From Akkermansiaceae bacterium (GTDB lineage Bacteria > Verrucomicrobiota > Verrucomicrobiia > Verrucomicrobiales > Akkermansiaceae), in NCBI GenBank assembly GCA_021733795.1, contig JAIPKB010000001.1, positions 1-64,000 on the forward strand: a stretch of DNA of 64,000 nucleotides, given 5' to 3'. The translations under genes were made by a program, and so were the position numbers. Shown here piece after piece: positions 55,344-63,132 of the stretch (positions are counted from its first letter, which is position 1; the number at the start of each line of letters is the position of its first letter). The notes beneath the pieces are model-generated. The model saw only the letters and a list, made by a program, of their open reading frames with translations. It ran no database searches and had not been told where the DNA came from.

Positions 55344-56555
55344 TCAGCCTAACTGGCTAAGCAACGGCGTGAAGTCATTCCATGGGAGAACGGTGGCCTT
55401 TGCGCGGTCCTGGCGGGCGATGCCGCCGTGAATGAGCCAGGGGGTAATGGTCTGGCGGGAGAGCTTGGCACGCCAGTAATCGAGACCGGTGAAGAAGTCG
55501 GAGGCGATGGTTTCACCGGACTTGATTTCAACGGCTTGGAAGGTGTCCGGCGCGGTCTCAATCAGGGCGTCGATCTCGTGCCCCTCCTTGTCGCGGAGAA
55601 AATGGAGGGATGGCTTGAGGCCGAGGTTGGTCTGGGCCTTCAGCAGCTCGGTCATGACCCAGTTTTCAAACAAGGCTCCGCGTTGCGGGTGGGCGCTGAG
55701 GTGGGCGGCGGCACGCACGCCGAGGAGCCAGGCGGCGAGGCCGGGGTCGCAGAAGTAGAGCTTGGGGGTCTTGATCAGGCGTTTGTTGAGATTGCTGAAC
55801 CAGGGGCGCACGAGGAACACCAGGTGGCTGGCCTGGAGGACGGACAGCCAGGACTCGGCCGTGACGCGGGTGATGCCGGTGTCCGCTGCGAGTGAGGTGA
55901 TGTTGAGAAGCTGCCCGACGCGACCGGCACAAAGCTGGACGAAACGCTGGAAGGTGGCGAGGTCCTGAATGTTGAGGATCTGCCGCACATCCCGCTCCAG
56001 ATAGGTGCTGATGTAGTCCTGGAGCCAGAGGGTGGGTTCGACCGGGCGGTCGTGGATCGGCGGAAAGAGGCCGGCGTGGAGGAGTGCGTCCACGGTGGCA
56101 GGGGCGCGTCCGACGGCTTGGAGCTCCGCCAGGGAGAATGGCAGCAGGGTGAGCATGGAGGACCGGCCGGCGAGGCTCTGAGTGATCGACTCGATGAGTT
56201 CGAACTGGCTGGAGCCGGTGAGAATGAAGCGCCCCATCCGGCGGTCGGAATCGACAACGCCCTGGAGGTAGGAAAAAAGTTCCGGAGCACGTTGGATCTC
56301 ATCGAGGATGGCCCCATCGGATGCTTGGCGGAGGAAGGCCCGGGGATCCTCGGTGGCGAGAGCGCGGGTGTCGGGATCTTCCAGGGAGAAATACGGAAGG
56401 TCCGGGGCGAGCAGGCGTGAAAGCGTGGTTTTGCCGGATTGGCGGGGTCCGGTGATGGTCAGAATCGGGAATCCGGCAAGCCGCTTGCGGGCCGCAACTG
56501 CGGCATTCCGGGGAATCGGCTGGTTGGGAAACGATCGGCTCGAAGCACTGGACAT
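55344..56555 (-). CDS. AAA-type ATPase with DUF4143 C terminus (second of two)
   Basis: A 403-residue protein: Walker A GPRQSGKT (36-43), LDEIQRAPELFSYLQ as Walker B (about 86-100), sensor FILTGSSQFELIESIT, the LERDVRQILNI segment typical of the family, and a C-terminal nuclease-like region (DKEGHEIDALIE, VEIKSGE) whose Asp, Glu and Lys match a PD-(D/E)XK pattern. Role unknown. Start at ATG 56555; a TTG two codons earlier is possible. Confidence 0.87.
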   Translation of the reverse strand: MSSASSRSFPNQPIPRNAAVAARKRLAGFPILTITGPRQSGKTTLSRLLAPDLPYFSLEDPDTRALATEDPRAFLRQASDGAILDEIQRAPELFSYLQGVVDSDRRMGRFILTGSSQFELIESITQSLAGRSSMLTLLPFSLAELQAVGRAPATVDALLHAGLFPPIHDRPVEPTLWLQDYISTYLERDVRQILNIQDLATFQRFVQLCAGRVGQLLNITSLAADTGITRVTAESWLSVLQASHLVFLVRPWFSNLNKRLIKTPKLYFCDPGLAAWLLGVRAAAHLSAHPQRGALFENWVMTELLKAQTNLGLKPSLHFLRDKEGHEIDALIETAPDTFQAVEIKSGETIASDFFTGLDYWRAKLSRQTITPWLIHGGIARQDRAKATVLPWNDFTPLLSQLG

Positions 56556-56907
56556 GACCAATTGTATAGCCGGGAGATCGTTTGGTCAACTATTTCTGGT
56601 GGCGGAATTCTTCCAGCACCTCTGGGGGCTTTGATAGGGGGCATCAACATTTCCCCGCCACCGTGCCCCTGGTACGACACTATCGATTCCGGGCCGCGTC
56701 TCCGGCCCTTCCTTTCCTCGCAACGCCTTTTCTCCCGGTCTCCGAACCGCACTTTCGCCCCTCATAGTTGGGAAGCGGAATAGTGGAGCGCCCTCCTGAT
56801 GGGTTCGCCGGGCCGGCATTGGGGAGCTACTGCCGCCACCGGCTCCTCCCGCTCGCAAGCGCAAGAAGCCGGACCCTGCCATTCCGGAGATTACAGAGCA
56901 ACCAGGC
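56556..56907. other. intergenic stretch; possible 5' part of the next gene
   Basis: From 56800 the frame of the following gene is open without an ATG and reads LLPPPAPPARKRKKPDPAIPE, a Pro/Lys-rich segment like a linker. The true start may lie in this stretch at a non-ATG codon, or the 5' part may have been lost. Nothing else is recognised. Confidence 0.4.
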
Positions 56908-57357
56908 GTGCACATCCTGTGCACGAAGGACTCCGAGATTTCCGCTCAGACGAAAGCGTTCGGTGAATGGCTGCCGTTCTTCCGGAAGGGTGGTGTGAAT
57001 CTCTACGGCTACATCTTCGACCCCGAAGGACCGGGGGACTTGTCCGATGCCGATCTCAAGCAAATGGGCCACACGCGCGAGGAGATCAAATGCATCCGGC
57101 TGTCTGCCACCGACGACTGGCACGATCCCGCCGCCCTCGCCGCCGACCTGCGCCGCTGCGAGGCGCTGGTTCCGGAAAAACCCCGGAACTCCCGCTCCCG
57201 CAAATGGATCCTCCGCGAATTGGAGGACCTCATAGGACTCTGTGACAACGCCGCGGTTTCCGAACTCAAGGTGCAACTGCTCGCCCCGCCCGCCGATTGC
57301 GAGGACGAAGACAATTGGTTCGACGAGGGAGAGGAAGACGACGACGAGGATGAGTGA
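56908..57357 (+). CDS. acidic hypothetical protein, possibly 5'-incomplete
   Basis: A 149-residue frame from GTG 56908: MHILCTKDSEISAQTKAFGE, a central FDPEGPGDLSDADLKQMG, and a C-terminal tail of mostly Asp and Glu (DNWFDEGEEDDDEDE). No family recognised. The middle has coding-like composition and a sensible hydrophobic pattern. The frame is open upstream to 56800 (Pro/Lys-rich), so the start is uncertain and truncation is possible. Confidence 0.45.
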   Translation: MHILCTKDSEISAQTKAFGEWLPFFRKGGVNLYGYIFDPEGPGDLSDADLKQMGHTREEIKCIRLSATDDWHDPAALAADLRRCEALVPEKPRNSRSRKWILRELEDLIGLCDNAAVSELKVQLLAPPADCEDEDNWFDEGEEDDDEDE

Positions 57358-57611
57358 ACTCAACCATAACCGGATAGAGGAAGCCCCCGGGGAATGAGTG
57401 CGCGTGGCGATGGCGGGCATTGGCGACGGCACCGTGGATGCCTGCGCTTGCCGCCCTCGCTTGCTGGTGGCTGGGCGGCCTCATGATAAGACGACAGACA
57501 AATTATTTCACTCATCAACAAGCTCCTCTCATTCGCACCGCCATCCGGCGGACAACTGGGCGCGCCCGGCGGTCACGCCCTACCTTTGAGGGGATGGGTC
57601 TTGCTCGGCTC

Positions 57612-59111
57612 CTATTGCTTGGGCTGCCCGGCCCGCAGGGCGGCATCCTTCGGGCAGATCAGGAAGCTGAAACCGGTCGCCGCGCCGCCGTTGTTGTCGA
57701 TCCGGACGACGATGCGGTTCCAACCCTGCCGGAAATTGAAGGCCTCGATGTGTTCATCGATGTGATACCAGCTCCAGCCCTCGTCGTGCCAGATCTCCCG
57801 GTCGTTGATCCACAGCTTGCCGCTGTCGTCGGTGCCGATCGCGACGATCATCGTGGCCGGCTCGTCAAAGTATAACTCGGTGTAGGCATAACAAGTGGAG
57901 CTGTCGGTGGTGACCGGCACCGTGTTGTGCATCGACTCGCTCTGCATGAACTTCCAGCTCAGGGTGCCGTCGAGGAGGGCCTTCTTGCCATGGACGCGCA
58001 GGGGACTCGATTCGTTCTCCGCGATGCCGCGGCCGGTCTTGCCGTCGTGATAGACGGCGTCGAGGTCGATCCCCTGCTCCGGCGGGTGGGTGATGGAGAA
58101 ATCGTTGCGACCGTATGATTCCCACGGACCGATCATGTACCAGGTGTTCACGTAGAGCCAGCCGCGGCGCATCGTCTCGCGGGAGAAACGACGGCCGGGC
58201 AGGGCCTGCGCGGCCACCATTTCCTCGCTCTCGAACTTGGCCTCGTGCGGGACATAGGGCTGCCCGGTCAGGCCTGGCGCGCCGTAGCCAGCCTCACCAC
58301 CATTGCCGGGCCGCTGCGGGCCGTCACCGGCCATCCCCGCGCCCGGCGGCGGTTTGCGGCCGGCATTGCCCACCATCCCGAGCAGGCGCGACTCGGCGAG
58401 GCCGGACTGGCGGCCCGCCTGACCTAACAAATCTCGGTAGCGGTTGATATCGTCGATCGAGGCGACCTCCATCGAGTTGCCCTCGATGCCATGCTGGGCA
58501 TTCACCGTTGCGATCAGCTCGCCATACCCGGGCATTTGAGTGGCGGCGAGTTGCATGGCGCGCAGGGTGTCGGGAAACGAGAGGCCCTCCTTGAGCGCCT
58601 TGTTGGCGGCGGCGGTGGCCAGGTGGTCCTGCTGGATGTCCGCCTCGTGCACCGCGATGCGTTCGTACAGATCCTTCACCGAGGGCTCGTCTCCCAACGA
58701 CGGATAGTCGGCGGGGGCCTTGCCGCGGGCCATGGAGGTGTCGTTGATCTCGCTCGACAAGCCCTCGGGCACCGGCCGCTGGTCGACCTGGTCGAGCAGC
58801 ACGTCCTCCTTATCGAACGCCTCCTGGGCCATCGCCTCGAAACGTTTGAGCCGCTCCTTCAATTCCCTTTTCACCAGCACCTCGGACGATTTCATCATCA
58901 GCTTCGCATACTCCGCTGGCAGCGGCCGGGTTTTCTTGCGCTCGTCCTTTTTTTCCCGCTCGCCCGCGGTTTTCTCCGGGGCCTTGAGCTGCCCCTGCAC
59001 CGGATGCGGCAGCTGCCAAAGCGTGAGCGCCCCGCCCGCGAAAAGCAGGCCGGCGGCGAGCCATGAGATCACCCGGGCGCGGCGGTCAGTTTCGATTGTA
59101 GCTCTCGTCAT
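57612..59111 (-). CDS. membrane-anchored periplasmic protein of the ExbB/ExbD operon
   Basis: A 499-residue protein with one N-terminal membrane span (about 15-33), a charged helical region (about 45-130, probable coiled coil with many Lys/Glu), a mid region, a Gly/Pro-rich linker (about 250-290), and a C-terminal beta-sandwich resembling PA14/galactose-binding folds (about 315-490; DDSGKLWINDREIWHDEG and WNRIVVRIDNNGG). Fourth gene of a run in which each start overlaps the previous stop; here the ATG 59111 overlaps the ExbD end by 26 bases (an ATG at 59129 is the alternative). It may use the ExbB/D proton drive as TonB or TolA do, but it has no TonB C-terminal domain (inference). Confidence 0.72.
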   Translation of the reverse strand: MTRATIETDRRARVISWLAAGLLFAGGALTLWQLPHPVQGQLKAPEKTAGEREKKDERKKTRPLPAEYAKLMMKSSEVLVKRELKERLKRFEAMAQEAFDKEDVLLDQVDQRPVPEGLSSEINDTSMARGKAPADYPSLGDEPSVKDLYERIAVHEADIQQDHLATAAANKALKEGLSFPDTLRAMQLAATQMPGYGELIATVNAQHGIEGNSMEVASIDDINRYRDLLGQAGRQSGLAESRLLGMVGNAGRKPPPGAGMAGDGPQRPGNGGEAGYGAPGLTGQPYVPHEAKFESEEMVAAQALPGRRFSRETMRRGWLYVNTWYMIGPWESYGRNDFSITHPPEQGIDLDAVYHDGKTGRGIAENESSPLRVHGKKALLDGTLSWKFMQSESMHNTVPVTTDSSTCYAYTELYFDEPATMIVAIGTDDSGKLWINDREIWHDEGWSWYHIDEHIEAFNFRQGWNRIVVRIDNNGGAATGFSFLICPKDAALRAGQPKQ

Positions 59112-59508
59112 AGGTCCGTATTCCGACATTGCTCAGGTTGTAGAATTGACAGGCATCCATCACCTCGACGAAGCGTCCGAACGGGACGTCCTTGTCCATA
59201 TCGATGCGGATCCGGCGGTCCGGGGCGGTGATACAAAGGTCACGCAACTCCTCGAGGAGGAAGTTGGTCGAGCAGGGCGCGCCCTCCCAATACAACTGTC
59301 CGTCCGGATCAATGCCGACCACCACCTGTTTGTCATCCGGGCGCATCTTCACGGCGGCCTCGGATTGCGGCAGGTCGATCGGAATGTCCTTGTTCCTCAC
59401 CTTGGCCATGCTGGAGACCAGGAAAAAGATCAGCAGCAGGAACACGCAGTCGATGAGCGGAGCCATCGACACCTCCGGCTCCTCGTCACTTTGTAAGCGG
59501 ATCTTCAT
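59086..59508 (-). CDS. ExbD/TolR-family transport protein (second copy)
   Basis: A 140-residue protein with a short cytoplasmic start, one membrane span carrying the conserved Asp (MAPLIDCVFLLLIFFLV, Asp about residue 20) and a periplasmic ExbD domain. It overlaps the first exbD by 23 bases and the following gene by 26. With ExbB it should convert proton-motive force into work on the cell envelope. The second exbD is divergent in its periplasmic part, suggesting a heteromeric complex. Confidence 0.88.
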   Translation of the reverse strand: MKIRLQSDEEPEVSMAPLIDCVFLLLIFFLVSSMAKVRNKDIPIDLPQSEAAVKMRPDDKQVVVGIDPDGQLYWEGAPCSTNFLLEELRDLCITAPDRRIRIDMDKDVPFGRFVEVMDACQFYNLSNVGIRTYDESYNRN

Positions 59509-59950
59509 TTGGCTTTCCTCCCAGTCGGACGCGGGTTTGCATGAACCCGCGGAGTTGGCACAGGTCGAACACCTCGATCACCCGGCTGACCGGCACGGTC
59601 CGGTCCGCGGCGATCTCCAGCGGCAGCTCGACGCCACGGGTCTCGCGCAGGTTCGCCAGGTAATCCGGCAAATCACCGATCGGTTGATAGATCGTCTCGC
59701 CCGAATACGTGTTGCGGCTGACCACCTGATAGACCGATTCATCCGCGCCGAGGGCGATGATGGCAAGGTCCTCGGCGGATTTCTTCGGCGACAGGCTGGA
59801 AGTCATCTCCGGCACGGTGAGCGGAATCTGGGTCTCCCATTTCTTCATCATCGTGGTGACGAGGAAAAAGATCAGCAGGAGGAAGACGCAGTCGATCAAC
59901 GGCGCCATGTCCACCCCGACTTCGCAGTCCTCGTCAACGTCAATCCGCAT
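59486..59950 (-). CDS. ExbD/TolR-family transport protein (first copy)
   Basis: A 154-residue protein; the membrane segment VDMAPLIDCVFLLLIFFLVT with its conserved Asp is nearly the same as in the second copy, while the periplasmic half differs and is longer (YSGETIYQPIGDLPDYLANL). The start overlaps the ExbB stop by 11 bases. Twin ExbD proteins in one operon are common in verrucomicrobia and planctomycetes. Confidence 0.88.
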   Translation of the reverse strand: MRIDVDEDCEVGVDMAPLIDCVFLLLIFFLVTTMMKKWETQIPLTVPEMTSSLSPKKSAEDLAIIALGADESVYQVVSRNTYSGETIYQPIGDLPDYLANLRETRGVELPLEIAADRTVPVSRVIEVFDLCQLRGFMQTRVRLGGKPNEDPLTK

Positions 59951-61460
59951 CGGCCGGTTCCTCCTTGCGTGACGGCGGGTGACTCTCCGCCTCCGGTTGG
60001 GGTTCCTTCAGATAGATCAGGGTCACGAGTTCCTCGACCTCCACCTCGATCACCGCAGCGAAACCCATGATCCGGTTTTTCAGGACGTAAAACACCGCGA
60101 TGCAGGGCACCGCGATGATCAGGCCGGCGGCGGTGGTGATCAGCGCCTTGGAGATCGAATCGGAGAGAATGGCGGCACCGCCCTCGTCACCATAGAGCGC
60201 CACCAACCCGAAGGCCTCGACCATGCCGATGATGGTGCCCAGCAGCCCCAACAATGGCGACAGCGAGGCGATCACCGAGAGCGGATAGATCCGGCTCAGG
60301 TGGCCGCGGATATCCCGTCCTGCGATATCGCCCGCCGACTGGGTGACGATCTGCATGCCCGCGTGGCGGTGTTTCAGGATGAACTTCAGCGCCTCGCCGA
60401 GCGTGGACGGATACTCATCGCACTTGCGGATCGCCTCCTCGAACCCGCCGCGGGCCGAGAGTTCCCGGACCGCCCGGCGCAACGGCACCGGCGCCATGCG
60501 GTCGGCGCGCACCGTCAGCAGGCGTTGGATCGCGATCACCATGGCGGCAAGCCCGGCGAAATACAATGGATACATCATCCATCCGCCGGCTTTGATCTGC
60601 GCGCCCCAGTCGATATCCACCGAGGGTTTCGCGGTCTTGTCGGACACCACCACACCGCCGCCCGCATTGGGCGGGGCAGGATTCGCCACCTCAACGGCAT
60701 CCGTCACCTTTGCCTGCAGAACGGGTGCGGCGGGCTTGAATCCTGCCAGGTCCTTGGCAAAGGCGATCGCATCGATTCCCGCATCGCGGCTGCCCACAGT
60801 CAGCGTGATGCCGGTGATGGTGAAATCCCCGAAATCCTTCCACAGGTCGCTGGTCACCGTTTGCCAACCGCCGCCGAGCGCATCCGAAACCCGCAGCGCG
60901 GGTCCGCCGGCCGGGTCGGGCTCGCCGCCCTCGAAGCGGTAATTGTAGCGTTTGCCCTGTTGATGTTCGCCGTCCTGCGCGGGATCGCGGTCAAGCTGCA
61001 GCGAGATCGGCCCGCTCCCCCACTTGCGCCACGCGAAGGAAATATATCGATATTCATTCTCACCGGGATGCTCGCGAATCGGGATGGACAGCCCGGTGAT
61101 CGCAAGCGGAGTGTCTTTGGACTGCAAATAGAGCCAGGTCGAGCTATGATAACCATCGTCGCTGCGAATCGACCTCTCCGAAGGGGTGGATGGCTGCCAA
61201 TTCAGCCCTTGCGCGAGCTGTTCGTCGTAGACATCGAGCCTGCCGGGTTCATTGTTAGTCGCCTGGGCGCCGGTGGGTGGTGCCAAGCTGATCGCGATCA
61301 AAGCCAGTCCCAGCCCACTCCAAACGCGGCTTGTGACTCGATGGCCCAACAAATGGGACAACGAATGCCCCAGAGGATAATCTTGGCGCGCACGGCGATT
61401 TCGGTTCCCGTCACCTGGGCGCCGGATGATGATGTTTGCAATGGGGTGGATTCTGTTCAT
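59940..61460 (-). CDS. ExbB/TolQ/MotA-type proton channel with an exported N-terminal domain
   Basis: A 506-residue protein, about twice the usual ExbB length. Residues about 1-50 include a signal-like hydrophobic stretch (LGLALIAISLAPPTGAQ); about 60-235 form a beta-sandwich-like extracytoplasmic domain (SSTWLYLQSKDTPLAITGLS, WRKWGSGPISLQLDRDP). After a Pro-rich linker the MotA/TolQ/ExbB core follows (about 285-490) with SLSPLLGLLGTIIGMVEAF and ISKALITTAAGLIIAVP. It heads a four-gene operon with two ExbD proteins and a membrane-anchored protein. Start uncertain: ATG 61460 used, GTG 61472 possible. Confidence 0.83.
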   Translation of the reverse strand: MNRIHPIANIIIRRPGDGNRNRRARQDYPLGHSLSHLLGHRVTSRVWSGLGLALIAISLAPPTGAQATNNEPGRLDVYDEQLAQGLNWQPSTPSERSIRSDDGYHSSTWLYLQSKDTPLAITGLSIPIREHPGENEYRYISFAWRKWGSGPISLQLDRDPAQDGEHQQGKRYNYRFEGGEPDPAGGPALRVSDALGGGWQTVTSDLWKDFGDFTITGITLTVGSRDAGIDAIAFAKDLAGFKPAAPVLQAKVTDAVEVANPAPPNAGGGVVVSDKTAKPSVDIDWGAQIKAGGWMMYPLYFAGLAAMVIAIQRLLTVRADRMAPVPLRRAVRELSARGGFEEAIRKCDEYPSTLGEALKFILKHRHAGMQIVTQSAGDIAGRDIRGHLSRIYPLSVIASLSPLLGLLGTIIGMVEAFGLVALYGDEGGAAILSDSISKALITTAAGLIIAVPCIAVFYVLKNRIMGFAAVIEVEVEELVTLIYLKEPQPEAESHPPSRKEEPADAD

Positions 61461-62102
61461 GGCGTGGATCACTTGGGAGCGTGATAGTGAATATTCCGTC
61501 GGGGTCCGCTGCCCTGCACCTGAGCAAACTCGTTCGAGAGGCCACGACTACACTGAGGATGAATCATTGCAAGAAATAACTTCATGAAATCACAACCTGT
61601 TTATTGTGAACTGATTGCAGCTCCGCCAGGAATTCCATCATCCCCCACGTTTGAGGGGGATGGTGGGGCGGAACAGGGTGGATGCCTTGGGTTCCATAGG
61701 ATTTCCCGGCCTCGACACCCTCCTCAACGGCGCAGGGCTCCATGCGGGATGATGAGGCTGGCAACCGGCATGCGGCTTTGGGCGACCGCCCAGGTATCGT
61801 AGCCGGAATCATCGATGCCGACGATCAAGCCGTCTTGGGTTTCCCAATCGGTGAACCTATCTGCTTCTGTAGTATTTCACAACTTATTGAAATCCAATAA
61901 TTTAAAACGGCCACTTCAGCGGTTCCGAGGCCGTTTTGGCCCCGTGCCCCTTTTCACCATTGATTTCTAGCGTTTTGCGAACGGGAAAGCATCAGGCTCC
62001 GGCTGGCGATTCCGCTCCATGGCTTTCCGGTTTTTGTCCGGGCCCTGCCGCTGCGGGGGTGGGGCTCGGGGTTCCCGGGAGCTTGCGGCAAGCCTCCGTT
62101 GG
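61461..62102. other. intergenic region with gene fragments; no intact gene
   Basis: Bases 61710-61737 repeat, with one mismatch, the 3' coding end of the SGNH hydrolase (43338-43365). Overlapping it on the minus strand, a fragment reads FTDWETQDGLIVGIDDSGYD and then WAVAQSRMPVASLI before a stop near 61733, like the end of a deleted gene I cannot name. The stretch around 61560-61625 and 61860-61920 is A+T-rich. The remainder upstream of the DUF1080 stop shows nothing I can support. Confidence 0.45.
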
Positions 62103-62822
62103 TTAGAGTGGCCTGACCTTGATATTGCGGAACGAGATGGAGCCGTGGTCGCCTTGGAGGGCGATCGCGCCGGAGCCGGATTTGGCGAATTCAGGCATGC
62201 TGGCGAACTTGCTGGCCGCGACCCGTTTCTTGAAGTCTTCGCTGCCGAGGACGTATTCGAAGTAGCGGACGCCGTTGATTTCATGGAAGCACTTGTCCGG
62301 GCCGATGACCAGGCGGACGTGGTTCCATTGGCCGGCGGGTTTGGTGGCATCGAGGATCTTGCCGGTGGCGGGGTCGACCGGCGGTTGATAGAGGCCGTAG
62401 AGCCATCCGCAGCGTTGCGGGTCGGCGGCTTTCGCGTTGTCCTCGAGTTGGAATTCCGGGCCGCTGGCCCAGACGGCGCCGCCCTTTTCGGTGACGTGGA
62501 AGATGATGCCGCTGTTGCCGCCCTCGGTGATGTTGTAGTCGAGTTGGAGTTCGAACCAACCGAATTTGGCGGCGTTGACCAGATCGCCGGCGTTTTTCGG
62601 GTCGACGCAGACGAGCTGGCCGTCCTTGACCTGCCAGCCGGGACGGATGGTGGTGGTTTTGAAATTCGACCAGCCTTTGAGGTCGGTGCCGTTGAACAGG
62701 AGCTGCCAGCCTGCGGATTTTTCAGCAGCGGTCAGGGTGTTGGGGGCCGCGGGTTCCGCCGCACCAGCGGTGGCGAGGACGGCGGCGAAGAGGACGGTGG
62801 CGATGAGGTTGGTTGGTTTCAT
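62103..62822 (-). CDS. secreted DUF1080 (3-keto-glycoside hydrolase-type) protein
   Basis: A 239-residue protein with a signal peptide (LIATVLFAAVLATAGAAEP) and one DUF1080 jelly-roll domain: WQLLFNGTDLKGWSNFK at the start, NSGIIFHVTEKGG in the middle, GQWNHVRLVIGPDKC and ending ISFRNIKVRPL. Members hydrolyse 3-keto-glycosides made by Gfo/Idh-type oxidoreductases; the exported oxidoreductase at 7.7 kb could be a functional partner, but the two are far apart. Start at ATG 62822, directly before the signal peptide. Single gene. Confidence 0.88.
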   Translation of the reverse strand: MKPTNLIATVLFAAVLATAGAAEPAAPNTLTAAEKSAGWQLLFNGTDLKGWSNFKTTTIRPGWQVKDGQLVCVDPKNAGDLVNAAKFGWFELQLDYNITEGGNSGIIFHVTEKGGAVWASGPEFQLEDNAKAADPQRCGWLYGLYQPPVDPATGKILDATKPAGQWNHVRLVIGPDKCFHEINGVRYFEYVLGSEDFKKRVAASKFASMPEFAKSGSGAIALQGDHGSISFRNIKVRPL

Positions 62823-63132
62823 GATGTTGTTTGGATGGTTGTTGGATGGAGATGGTGGTCTGGCTGGAGATCGGAGGGGGTCAATCAACCGGGAAGCAGG
62901 GAGTGGGACATGGCTGGATGAGATTACTGGATGCCGCAACCATTCATTTCAACCTTTGCTCAATCCGGGTGGCTCGATGATCCTGATTGCCGCAACGGGT
63001 TCGTCCGAACTCACCCGAATAGGAGTGGAGCATTTTCCAGTGCGGGTGCTGCGGAAGTCGGCTTCCCGCGTTTCAAACGCCAACTGCCGCCCCGCTCGCA
63101 GGATGCGAACGAGGCGGCTTTCAAATCACAGC
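62823..63132. other. spacer between the DUF1080 gene and the beta-strand protein
   Basis: The part next to the DUF1080 start holds tandem GGATGG/GTTGG words, as upstream of the ThuA gene. The remainder has no convincing open frame or terminator; both flanking genes are on the minus strand, so the DUF1080 promoter should be here. Confidence 0.35.
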
